Shown: positions 11,518 to 22,416 of the stretch, one piece after another
Layout of the letters: each line of letters opens with the position of its first letter
How positions within the stretch are numbered: the first letter of the stretch is position 1
Source of the DNA: Coffea arabica
Taxonomy: Eukaryota > Streptophyta > Magnoliopsida > Gentianales > Rubiaceae
Length of the DNA: 64,000 bases
NCBI RefSeq assembly: GCF_036785885.1
Contig: NC_092329.1
Coordinates: 4,340,001-4,404,000, forward strand
Direction: 5' to 3'
Program-made: the position numbers and the translations under genes
Notes under the pieces: model-generated
Told to the model about the DNA's origin: nothing
The model's database searches: none
What the model saw: the letters and a program-made list of their open reading frames with translations, nothing else

Positions 11518-11686
11518 CAAAAATTTTTTTTTTGTCAACACAGAAAGTATCCTTTCGGACTAATCTCCTTGCGCTTGTGCACCCGTCCCCCAAGATACAT
11601 AAGACGGTAGAAGGAATCGAACATTGACCACATGGTGCCGAAACCTAATGACGCAACCCCAGCACCAGTTGAGCCGACCCAAGGGA
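11518..11686 (-). mobile_element. tRNA-derived SINE
   Basis: A 169 bp insertion flanked by a perfect 11 bp duplication, CTAGTGCACTC, at 11507-11517 and 11687-11697. Read on the minus strand it begins TCCCTTGGGTCGGCTCAACT. It has a box A-like word GGCTCAACTGG (11665-11675) and a box B GTTCGATTCC (11613-11622), the internal pol III promoter of tRNA-derived SINEs. It ends in TTGACAAAAAAAAAA, an A-rich tail. It would be transcribed by pol III and moved by LINE enzymes in trans. The perfect duplication indicates a recent insertion. The family is not identified; its head resembles Solanaceae-type TS SINEs as I recall them. Confidence 0.85.
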
Positions 11687-11697
11687 CTAGTGCACTC

Positions 11698-12319
11698 AAT
11701 TAAGGGACAGTTCTCTAGCTTATTGATCAACAGAAGGGAAAACTATTTTTCTGTAAGAAGAATGTTTAACTAGGCATCTGAAATTGCTGACTTTAGTGAT
11801 GGTGATGTTTTATAAAACTAATACTAAATAAAAGGGAAAAATCAGACGGACGTTTCTTGGTTGCCAGTCAAACAAACGACCTTTCACTCACTAAATCATG
11901 GAGGGTCCATCCAATTACTCACCACTGATGTATGCGCCTCCGTCACTCGGAAAAGAAAAGAAAGGGCCAGGATCCCCGTTATCAGTTTTGACAACCAAGC
12001 TCAGCCGTTCAACAAAGAGAATGAAATTTTGGATTCAAACTCTTTCATTTATATAAAAGAATATATATAATGATTCATTAAAAAGCTTTTGTGATAGGTG
12101 TGATTATAGACATGAACGTCATTCATCCAATAGAATGTGCTTAATGATTAAGCTTTTATTATCTTCCAAATACTAGTATAGAGGTACCGTTCCTCTCGGA
12201 TTTATTCTTGACCAAACAAATCGAGATTTTAACTTTAGTGATGGATGTTAGCAGCTTAATGGACCCCTTCAACAGCGTGCACATGTGACGTTGACTTAGG
12301 ACCTCGTCAAAAGATAAAA
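11698..12319. other. Intergenic, no gene seen
   Basis: AT-rich DNA with no supported gene or repeat. A 69-codon plus frame at 11861-12070 lacks recognisable features. The last nine bases (AAGATAAAA, 12311-12319) are the left target duplication of the MITE that follows. Confidence 0.5.
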
Positions 12320-12718
12320 GGAAAATTTGTAAAATTGGTTCCTAATATTTGTCAAAAAAATATTTTTTAGTCCCTAACATTTAAAATCAGTTAGAATTGT
12401 CCATAACATTTAAATTATGATTCATTTTGGTCATAATACTCGTATTTGCTCATTTCTCCGACTGAAAATAGCACGCCTATAATCCGTGTACTTTTGTTTT
12501 CAACGATAAATGAAGTACGTTTTCTAATTTTGCCCTTATAAATATGTCCACGTGAGAGAGACGTGCTATTTTTAATCAAAAAAAAATGAGCAAATACGAG
12601 CATTAGGATCAAAATGGATCATAATTTAAATGTTATAGATAATTCTGGCTGATTTTAAATGTTAAGGACTAAAAAATTTTGTTGGCAAATGTTAGGGACC
12701 AATTTGATAAATTTTTCG
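12320..12718. mobile_element. Foldback MITE with 9-bp duplication (Mutator type)
   Basis: A 399 bp element with long inverted arms of about 140 bp. The left arm starts GGAAAATTTGTAAAATTGGT and the right arm, reverse-complemented, starts CGAAAAATTTATCAAATTGG. It is flanked by AAGATAAAA at 12311-12319 and 12719-12727, a perfect 9 bp target duplication typical of Mutator-like transposition. The spacer is short. It has no coding capacity of its own; a 65-codon frame inside is a by-product of the arms. Confidence 0.85.
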
Positions 12719-13250
12719 AAGATAAAAAATAAAGGAAGAGTGCGGTGACGGGAATTGTTACTGCAGCCACTGATAGTTATGGCTCGACAAAACATTTTCC
12801 AAGTATAGGTTATTATATAAGTAAATATTTTCTTTCGTTTACTAGGTAGGAAAGAAAAAAAAAAAATTCAACACAGCATATCATTGTAAGAACTAAAAAT
12901 ATGTTATCCTAGGACTGTGCGTGTGTTTTGTATTCCTTTCTCTTTTTTTTTTTTTTTATTTAAATGGAAATTTTTATAAAGAAACTTCAACAATTAACAT
13001 TAACTAAATTCTTGAAGGTGCAGAGTTGAAATCTATGCCACTGACCAAAGTTCAAAATTTTGCATATTAACCAAAGTTCAAAAACTAAGACCTATATCAA
13101 AATCGCAGTAAATCAACACGTTATATTGAACTTAAATTCTTGTAAATTTAGAATTCGAATCTATGACACTGACCAAAGTTTAAAATTTTACATCCTAACC
13201 AGAGTTTCAAAAGTAAATCAACACGCTAGGATGAACTTAAATTTGGGTAG

Positions 13251-13394
13251 AGCCATCGAACCTGCTCAACAAAAGAAATGAAAGAAAAAGAAGGCGACAA
13301 GCCATACTTAACGGCAGTGGAGCCATTGAACCTGCGCAACAAACAATAGCGAAAGAGAAGAAAAGAAGACGACAAGCCATATGTAACGGCAGTA
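13251..13394 (+). repeat. Tandem duplication of a ~70-bp unit
   Basis: Unit 1 (13251-13320) and unit 2 (13321-13394) both begin AGCCAT(C/T)GAACCTGC. Both contain an A/G-rich block and end GACAAGCCATA..TAACGGCAGT. Divergence is concentrated in the A/G-rich middle. Confidence 0.8.
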
Positions 13395-14374
13395 GCCTAC
13401 AGTAACTTTACTCTTCACCTGCTCAGCAACGGCGCCCAGCCAATTGGTTATCTGAAATTTCCGAAAGTTTGGGCACCCAAGGGGTAAAAAGGCGGAAGGT
13501 TGCCACTTGCTAGGAAGCAACCCCAACCGAATTGGCGTAAAGAAATTAAGGAAAACAACAAAATAATACTACTAATAAGGGTTCCTGATTGCTTCGACTA
13601 GTCAAAGTCAAAAAAATTTAAAAACATAAAAGGACTTAAAAGACACAGATACCCTCGATTTTGTTCATACTTACAAGTTTAGTCAATGAAGACTCTATAC
13701 TGACCAGCGAGTGCCAAGTACTGCTTCTCACAACCGGAGCATTTAACGTAGAGCATTTATTTAGGCAAAGCAGAGTTTTTTGTTTTTCCTTGACAACGAA
13801 TTTTCTGATTATCTGTTTCCATTTTCCTTTATTTTCTTTGTTTTTTGGGTGTTTGGTAGTGAAGCATGGCCCTTGCCATTTCTCGTTTTAAATAGAAAAC
13901 ATATTTTCTCCCAAATTACCAAAGGATGAATTGAAATCGAATAATGAATTATCTCATAGTAAATTTCCATGTATTATACGAGAATTTAAAGTCTTTGCAA
14001 TTCTTTAGTACACACAGAAAGTAATTTGATAAATTTCAATGTATGTAAACTTATATTCAATTAAAAAAAGAAATATGCTATGTTCTATATAATAGTATTA
14101 CTCTTCCACTCTTTTTTCCTTCTTCACTTTTTAAATAAAATTATCACATCGTCACAATTTGCATGATGAATTTTTTATATTATAAGCTGCAAAAATATAA
14201 CCATAGATGATAAGATAGTTAAACTAAACTCACAACTATGAGACTTGATTAAACAACTTGCTGCCATGTTAAATTTGTACTAATCAGTAATAATAAAAAT
14301 TAAGAGCATATTTGGATTGCTATTTTTTATGAAAAATTTTCTTTACATATTTTCAATTTTCTTTTTACCTTACA

Positions 14375-14375
14375 T

Positions 14376-14411
<36 letters not shown>
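14375..14411 (+). repeat. (CA)n(TA)n microsatellite
   Basis: A compound dinucleotide repeat, CA units passing into TA units. Confidence 0.85.
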
Positions 14412-15386
14412 GAATACAATATATTTTTCTACAAAATTTTTAAAAATTCACAATCCAGACAAGCCCCGGCTAATCCCACACATAATTTGCAAAAACTTCG
14501 TATAATTTGGTGTAGAAGTTTAGGGCGTTTGGCAGCGATGCACTCTAATTCTTTCGAAATAGCATCCAGAATTATGTATGTTACTATGCTAAAGAAATTG
14601 AATCCTCTCAATCATTCAAGTATTTTGGTCTTTACAGGATAATTGAAGAAATTTTCTTTAAAAAGAAATACAAATTAGTCTACTCTCGAGAGTTTATACT
14701 TTGTTAATATAAATAAAAATGGAGATTTTAGATAATTATGGTGTCTGCGTTCCTTAAGTTTGGGACTCGTGCTTAAAGCCTTTAAATTTATTAGTCTTTA
14801 GTAGAAAATAAATAAACCATAAAAAGGGAAGAATGCAAAATCATTTCTTTTCATATGCACGCTGATAGAAAAAGAAAAATGAAAAAAAAAAGAAACAGAA
14901 AAGCAAAAATATATGCGCGGCAGATAAGTGAATTAGTTAAAAAGGCGTTTCCGTAATTAGAACCAACTGTAAGGGCCTTTGCACACTCCGTCCTACTACT
15001 TGCAGCCAATTCTTATCCCCTTAAAACCTCCCTTCTTTCCCCGTTCCTATTTTGTTTTCTTGGCGTCCCCATAACAAAAAGTCGTTGAATTCGACTTCCT
15101 CCCCCTCTTCCCTTACCTGAGCTCCCTCTCTACCGGAGGTCATAGCTCAGCAGCTCCGATTTTGGACCCCCCCCCAACCACCCCCCAAAATTTTCACCGA
15201 TTTCTGTACTAAGCCCTCCTTCTGTAGTCAAACTTTTCAATTCAATCTTTCTGGTTCCGATCAATCTCTGATCGCTTCCATTTTGATGGCATTTCTTGGT
15301 TTGTTCTAGGCCTTTTGATACCCCCTCCGTCACTCTCCGACCCCACTATTTTCCACATATTATTCCGTTTATTGCAATTCGTACTT

Positions 15387-18132
15387 ATGGCGATCCGCTT
15401 CACCGTCACCTACTCCGGCTACTTGGCCCAAAATCTGGCCGCCTGTGCCACCTCCAAGGCCTCTACCGCTAACTGCCGCTTCTTACATGAATGCGCCGCG
15501 TCCCGGTCCCTCTTCAAAACCGAACGCAATTACCCCTCCGATTTCCGGCCACGGCCCCCCAAGCCCAAGACCACCGCCTGCTCCTCCTCCGCCTATTCAA
15601 TGTATTCAACTCTCGCTGCTGAAATCTTCGGAGGAAAATCTCAAAGCTCTTTGGTAGTCGCCTTAATTTCGCTCATGAATCCAACCTCCTCTTCGTCTTC
15701 CTCATCGTCGATCGTTTCTTCTTCTACGGGTGTTTTTGGGATTTCGCCGGTTAAGCCGGCGTCCATCATCCCCTTCTTACAGGCGTCTAAGTGGTTGCCC
15801 TGTAGCCAGCCCAGTATTGGGAAGGCGGGGAGTCTGGTAGATAAAGGGGGAACTGCTGCTACGGCGGATAAGTCTAGTAACACCAGGAAGCAAGGGCCTG
15901 TTGTGGAGAAGAGTACTGTTGCTGCTGTGGCGGCTGCTTCATCAGAGGCTATGTCCGAGGATTTAAAGCTTTCTAGAAGCAGTTGGTTGTCGAAATTGTT
16001 AAATGTCTGTTCCGATGATGCTAAAGCTGCTTTTACTGCTTTGAGCGTTAGCATTCTGTTCAGATCATCTTTAGCTGAGCCAAGATCAATTCCCTCGACC
16101 TCTATGTACCCCACTCTTGACGTAGGCGACCGCATTCTTGCTGAGAAGGTAGATTTTTGATGACTTTTGCTACTTATTTCCCTAATTCAGTTTTTAGGGG
16201 ATATATTTTTTTAATATGTTGGGTTGCTTTATTTATGTCTGAATTGAAGTCCACTGGATTATGTAATGCAATTTTTGGACATCTAAGCATTTCGTACCAG
16301 TTTATTAACTTGTTCTGTTGAACTGATGGTTTTTGTGTTGTCAAGCAAATGAAGAGATGACATGGAAGTTTCATATATTGTTTCTTTTTTCTCACTTATG
16401 CTAACATTTTTTTGGTAAATAAAGAGTTGTTTAATTTTTTAACTTTATTTGTTATTAGGAAGCCTAATTTTAGTTAGGATCACAGACAAAAGTTTTGAGG
16501 GAATGGAGGAATTCTTATGGGTGCAATGAGTGGGCAGACTTTCCGTTTTTGCATACTTTTCATTCTTCAAACCTCTAAAATATTACATGTTCAGACCACA
16601 ATTTTTTTGCATTGTCAGACAACGATGTAGAAAGGAATATGCTGTATTGCTGATCAAGATCCTTGTGCTGAGAAATCAAAATCAATTTGCTGTCATTGAT
16701 GTGAGATTACTTGTGTTGTGATTTGTTAAATTTGGTTTGTCGGCTCTGTTGTGATTCAGTTGCTTCCTTTTTGAGTCTAGTTTATTCAATTCTCATTTCT
16801 TTCCTTTGACAATAATATAGGCAATCTTCTTGAAATCATCTGGGATAATAATTGTAGTTTGTGTATATATGTATGCATATCTTCTTCTTTCTCCAGCTGG
16901 TCGCTTCTTTAATTATGTACTTTGGTTGTCATGATAAATTGAATCAATTGTTGTTTAGTTGAAGAGCATATTTCTTAAAGCTTTGTCTTCTTGAATGTGT
17001 CTTGAGTGCTGATACTCTGTCTTCCACCATATTGTTTTGCAGGTTTCGTATGTTTTTAGGAAGCCTGAAGTTTCAGATATTGTGATTTTTAAAGCACCTC
17101 CAATTCTTCAAGTATGTGATGCGCCGTTTGACTTCTTTCTTGTCTTAACTCTCAGTGTCTGATTTTTGATGACTCAAGGACTAAGGTTGCGTTCTTATTC
17201 AGGAAATTGGTTATAGTTCTGGTGATGTCTTCATTAAGAGAGTTGTCGCTAAGGCTGGAGACTATGTGGAGGTATGTGATTCTTTTCCATATAATCTAGC
17301 GACGTTTTTTCTTTAATGGCATTGACGTTATGGTTTTTAATTTACAATGTTCTCTTAACATTAGGTTCGTGATGGCAAATTGCTGGTAAATGGGGTTGCT
17401 CAAGATGAGGATTTCATCTTAGAACCAGTGGCATATGAGATGGATCCGGTGGTATGTCAACTTGTCCCTTGGATTGCTTTTTCATGATATGAATATAATT
17501 TCTTGTTTTGAATTTCAAACCCATTTTCCATTGATTTGTAAATGCGCTGCCCTGTGTTTTCTGTAGCTTGTCCCTGAGGGGTATGTCTTTGTCATGGGGG
17601 ATAACCGCAACAACAGTTTCGACTCGCACAACTGGTAATGATTGAGCTGCAGTTTTTTTATACACGGAGAAGGACATCTCCTAGTATCTGGAATTGGTTG
17701 TGTTTCATTTTTGGTTTGGTTATGCCTTGAGTAGATTTCTACTAGAATCCTCGTTTAGAACAACACATACTTAGTTTGCACTACAATCATCATCATCACA
17801 GGTAAAGGAAGAAGCATAGGGGCATTTTTGATTGATTATTTTTTCACTCTTATTGATGAATGTGTTAATATATCTTTCCCTGTTTTGGTAACTATGTTTA
17901 TACATAGGTTAATGTGAATTTAGCCTTTTCATCTTGAATATTCCATTTTTCCTGGAAAATTGGCTTGCGATTTATTTCCTGACTTCTATCTTCTCATTTC
18001 ATCACTTGCAGGGGCCCCCTTCCAATTCAAAACATTGTTGGTAGATCAGTGTTTCGATATTGGCCTCCGTCCAAAGTTTCTGACACACTATGTGACTCGC
18101 CTCTGACTACGACTGCTGTTGCATTTTCTTGA
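15387..18132 (+). CDS. TPP: Thylakoidal processing peptidase (plastid type I signal peptidase)
   Basis: A plastid serine endopeptidase that removes thylakoid-transfer signals from lumen proteins. Coding exons are 15387-16148, 17043-17111, 17203-17271, 17365-17451, 17567-17634 and 18012-18132, encoding 391 residues. The first ~200 residues form a low-complexity, Ser/Ala-rich plastid-targeting region. The S26 peptidase core follows. The catalytic Ser is in SIPSTSMYPTL (about S239), the general-base Lys in DVFIKRVVAKAGD (about K289), and box E is GDNRNNSFDSHNWG (340-353). I chose MAIRF at 15387 over an upstream alternative start because it begins a transit-like sequence. The length and motif spacing match plant TPP (Plsp2-type) rather than the shorter Plsp1, but that choice is inference. 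Confidence 0.93.
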
Positions 18133-19234
18133 CTGGTTTATCCGGAAAGACTTGCTGTACAGACTCCCACAGTAGGAAGATTGCTGTTACAGTTTTATGA
18201 CTCCAGCACTTCGATTCAGAGACAGGGTCCCAAAACTTGTTTCTTCCTTTTGATCATCTTTTACCAATCATTCATTCATCCTTTGGGGTGTTTTCCGGCT
18301 GCTGTGAATACTCAATCTCCCTGGTGTTATGGCTTTGAACATACGAAACTGTTGTGTGGATGGATAATCTCATCCATCCTATGATCATTATTGCTGTTAT
18401 ACTATACATTATTGACTGGGTTCTTAGTTCCATTTAAAGGGGAAGGGCAAAAAAAAAAAAAAAAAAAAAGTTAACAAAAAAGAGGTTGTCTTGCCCGGCC
18501 CCCAACCCCCCAAAAAAAAAAAAAAAAAAAATCAGGACCCCATCTGTAAGCTTTCAATTTTTAATGTAGTGTGTTTTTTATTTTTTTTGGGTACCAAGTG
18601 TTATTCTCTTATTCGAGTGTCGTTAGTTTTGACTTGTAGCAAAAAGGTGAAAAACAAACGAGGCTATGAATTATGATCTAGTTGATTTCCTTTGTGAAGT
18701 AGCATCGGAAGTGTTTTTCCATTCAAAGCAAATACTCCACAATCTTGAATTGCTCCTTTGTGACCAACCAAAATGGAAATGACTAATCCTTGAAATCAAA
18801 GAAACTGTCAAGGGCTGATATGATGCTGCTTGAACTAGCGGGGCCGAATAGAAGATCAAGCATCCAATAATAGTAATTGGATATATCATCAAGTTAATAT
18901 CCTATAAAAAAGACGGCCGGAAGGAAAAAGTAGATCAATTGTAGGTATGATGTATATCTGGTGTGGACTCGTTGCATTTCTGATATAAACTGGAGTAACG
19001 TAATTGTAAATTTTTATTTTTGAGGGTAACGTAAATGTAAATTAAACTGAGCGAAACTGCAATTTCTCCAAAATATATATTCTCTCCAGACTCCACCCGG
19101 AGATCTTGCCGACCAAAGCCCCGTCGTTTCAAGCCCTTCCCGGTCAGTTTCCATCACCGAACCTTCAAAGCCCCATTCCAAAGTCCCTCACGGATTCATT
19201 CAGTCCTGCTCATCATCCATCAAAGAAAACAATA
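18133..19234. other. Intergenic between peptidase and TIN1-like genes
   Basis: No gene is supported. The first part is probably 3' untranslated sequence of the peptidase. Two poly(A) tracts lie near 18450-18468 and 18512-18530. I looked for ER-stress elements (CCAAT-N9-CCACG, TGACGTGG) before the TIN1-like start and found none. Confidence 0.5.
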
Positions 19235-21382
19235 ATGTCCATAAATTCCCATTCCCAATCCCATCCACCTCTCTTCTCAAATCTCCATTTTATGACAGTT
19301 GTATTAGTATTACTGCTACTATTAACTCCACTAACTCCCTCCGCTGCTTCTCCATCGATACCACCATCCTTCAACCTCTCCCATTATTTTCTTTTTGCCA
19401 CCTCTAACGACGTCGTTAACAACCGCCAACACCATCACCGCTCCGACTCCCAACCCAATTCTTCCCCCTTCTTAAAGGTACTACTGCCTGAGAAAAAGTT
19501 CAATAAACTATATTCAGTTTACTTTATTTAATATGTTTAATTGCTGTTTTGTGCTTTAATTACTTTATTTAATTAGGATGTGTTGAAGGAAATTGGATCG
19601 AGGGAGAAGTGGGATTTGCAAGAATTTAGCGTTTCAAAGTTGGATGTGAAGAAAGCAAAGCTCGGGGACTTGCAACGGTACGAGTTTCGGGTTCGATTTG
19701 GTAAAAGCGAATTTGTGTTCAAGCTGTTGGATCAAGTTTCCCGGTGGAAGAGATTTGAACAACTGGAAAACGAATTGGGTTTTGAAGATTTGGTTAATAA
19801 AATTACCTCCAAGGCTGCTGTGCTCGGTACTCTCAAAATTCAAGGCCCTTTTCACTTGCGTCTCGCCGGAGATCATCAGCTCAAACTCTTTTTGCCGGTA
19901 AATAGTTCGTGTCTCTGTGTGTGTGTTTTTAAGATTGAAGTAGTGGGAGAACTGACGTGCAAAACAGGATTATTTTGTTGGTACTTTTAAGTGGCTAAGC
20001 AACATCCTGGATTTTGTTTGCTGTCATTAAATTTCGGCCTTAGTTTTAACTATCCTTGGCTAGTGTTTAATTGCGTTTGTTTGCGAAATTTAGGAGGGTA
20101 ACGCTGTAAAAGTAGAAAATATTGATGTTTGGTTGCACAGTGCATAGACGATGCTCCGTGTATGAGTTGCTTGTTTTGTTTCATGGCTCCAATTCCGCTG
20201 AACACTTGCCATTGACTCTACTAAAACGTAGTGTTAAGCCAATTTATAATCTCGTTTCCATGATTGTCATTTGTCCAACTCGTTTTTTAAGCTAAAGACA
20301 ATTCATGTGGGCAGCCGTTTTATCTCAGTACATTTTTCATTCTTCCAAATGTGGTTCTTTACCTTGCCCTGTTCAACTTTCATTCTGATCTCTGGAGGTA
20401 AATTGGGAATACCTCAATCCAAAATTTTCACTGTTGGGCAAATTTTCCTGTTAACTGTTAGGGTGTCTAGATCTTGCTGCCATTCCTGGTCCAGTAAAAC
20501 AAGTCCCCGACGCTGGGTGTACTACTACATAATTTTCATAATAGGCATTATTCATATGCAGTTATAATTTCATTATATTTCTGCTTCTTGATTTTTTGTT
20601 TCGATTGAAAGCCCATCCTCACTGTTTGTATCTCTTGGTGTCTTGATCAGCTCAAGAACTCGTTTTCTGGTCTGAAAGACATTCTTGTCGGTGAAGGCAT
20701 TACTGTGGAAATCACAGGTGCTGAAGAAGTCTCTCTCTTTCACCCAACAAGTGCTTCAAGTAGTTTAGGGAGAACTGACTCTCGATACTTCTGGCCTTCA
20801 TTATGCATGGCATGGCCTCCTATACGTGTGGTAGGTTCTGCTACAGTTGTAGCTTACAGGAATGGAAACCCTGAGGCATTCATCAAAACTGTTCTCTTGT
20901 CTAACAGAACTGTTGAGCTGTTGCCAGAGAAGTGTTATGAACGGCGCATGTTCCAAATGTGGGACAGAGATTCTCACATCAGTTCTCTTAGCACAAGGAT
21001 TGCTTTGCTAGAAAGAGTTCTGCAGACTTTTCTTGTACATAAAACCAATAAAAATGCGAGCGTAGGTTTTGCAAAAGTAAAAATTACTGCATCATCAGTA
21101 TTCCGCTTCCAGCTGGAATTGGAAAGAGTTATTCAAAGCAACGATCCTTACTGGAGTACATTAGCTGAGTGGCGTACCAAGCCTACTGTTGAACGTGCAT
21201 GGTTTGAGGTGGTGGGGAGGCTCGACAGAGAGGTTCTGAAGCCCTTAACTGTTAAGAAGATAAGACCATTTATTGATGCAGACTCAAAGGCTTGGAGTAA
21301 TTTGATGTCAAATGTTTCGTTCACGAAGTTCCCATCCATCCTGGTACCTCAAGAGGCTCTCACCTTGGATGTGAAATGGTAG
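19235..21382 (+). CDS. TIN1: TUNICAMYCIN INDUCED 1-like ER-stress protein
   Basis: Plant-specific secretory-pathway protein of unknown biochemical activity; Arabidopsis TIN1 is induced by ER stress and affects the pollen surface. Exons are 19235-19477, 19577-19897 and 20651-21382, giving 431 residues. The start at 19235 is followed by a hydrophobic stretch (FMTVVLVLLLLLTPL, about residues 19-33), a good signal peptide. An alternative ATG at 19106 would bury that signal about 60 residues in. Potential N-glycosylation sites (NLS, NSS, NRT, NAS, NVS) are scattered along the chain. The third exon has a Trp-rich block (YFWPSLCMAWPP). The C-terminus is TLDVKW. The family is recognised from memory of the overall sequence, not from a catalytic motif. 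Confidence 0.78.
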
Positions 21383-22416
21383 AGAAAATGGATTTTTGTT
21401 CCTTTGCAACATTCACTATTCAATATGTGATGTCACGCGGGTTATCATTTTCCTAAGACCCTATGTTCAGTTTAACACATTACAAGATTTGTACAGATTG
21501 ACACATGATATAGTTTTATAAAGTGATATGAATGACAGAAAGCTTGCTGAAGATGTGGTACACCTTTTTTTTTTAAGATGTGGTGGAAAAATCCGCCAGC
21601 ATCAAGCACGGTATGGGGTATCTTAAATGTTTCCACCGATGAATTCTAGGTTTGAGAACTCCAGGATAAATAATTACCCTGAATGAAACATTAACTGATG
21701 TCCAGTTAATAATTTGCATTATTGATCGAAAGAAATATCTATTGCGCTGGTTTGCCTTGCATGTATTACGGGATTAGATAAAGCAATTCTGCCTTTGATG
21801 TATTTACTGATTTCATTTTGCAGATGGATCATTAGAATAAACGAGTCCTTTGCTTTGACTAGAACTTGTTTTTTGACCTTTCCTTCGTTAGAAATGAATG
21901 GACTACCTGGCTTAGTACCCCTGCTATTTGGAATATCATGGTGTTTTGTTTATGTCCAATTGAACCTAGTTTTTTCTGGTTGCTTGGCAATACTCTCTGT
22001 TAGGTCAGGCGAAAGAATAGTTTTGTACTTTTCCTGGCATTGTTTAGTCTGGGGAAAAATTCTTTTAAGAATTATGATGAGAAGCTGAATCTTTGCTTCA
22101 ATCTGCCCGTCGTTTTCTTTTTATGCTTTTCGAGAGTTGATAACACTGATTGTCAGCTATAATAAGCCACTGTCCTTGCAACAAGGCACTGCATATGGTG
22201 AGTCATTCGGTGGCTGCGTTTATTATTCGTCTTGAGCGTCTCTTTGCTTAGTTCTTGGTACTCAAAATACAACAACAAAATTTGTTCTCAATGTCAAAAT
22301 TTATTTGCAAACTGGACAAGTGGATGCATAGCAGTATGAACTATACTGTTACAATTATGACAAAAAACAACCACAAGGCTACATCTCTAGATTTTGCTGT
22401 TCCTACATCTGCTTGC
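21383..22416. other. Convergent intergenic region (TIN1-like / NPF)
   Basis: The two genes end tail to tail here, so most of this is probably 3' untranslated DNA. A 97-codon plus frame at 21795-22088 and a 92-codon frame at 22255-22533 show no domain. The latter overlaps the NPF stop on the other strand. Confidence 0.5.

Larger units (their letters stand above)
12728..15386. other. Intergenic stretch upstream of the thylakoidal peptidase gene
   Basis: No supported gene. It contains two degenerate repeat blocks at about 13020-13220 (words such as ACTGACCAAAGTTCAAAATT recur), a 70 bp tandem duplication at 13251-13394, and a CA/TA microsatellite at about 14375-14411. The last ~400 bp are pyrimidine-rich and form the likely promoter and leader of the plus-strand gene starting at 15387. 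Confidence 0.5.
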
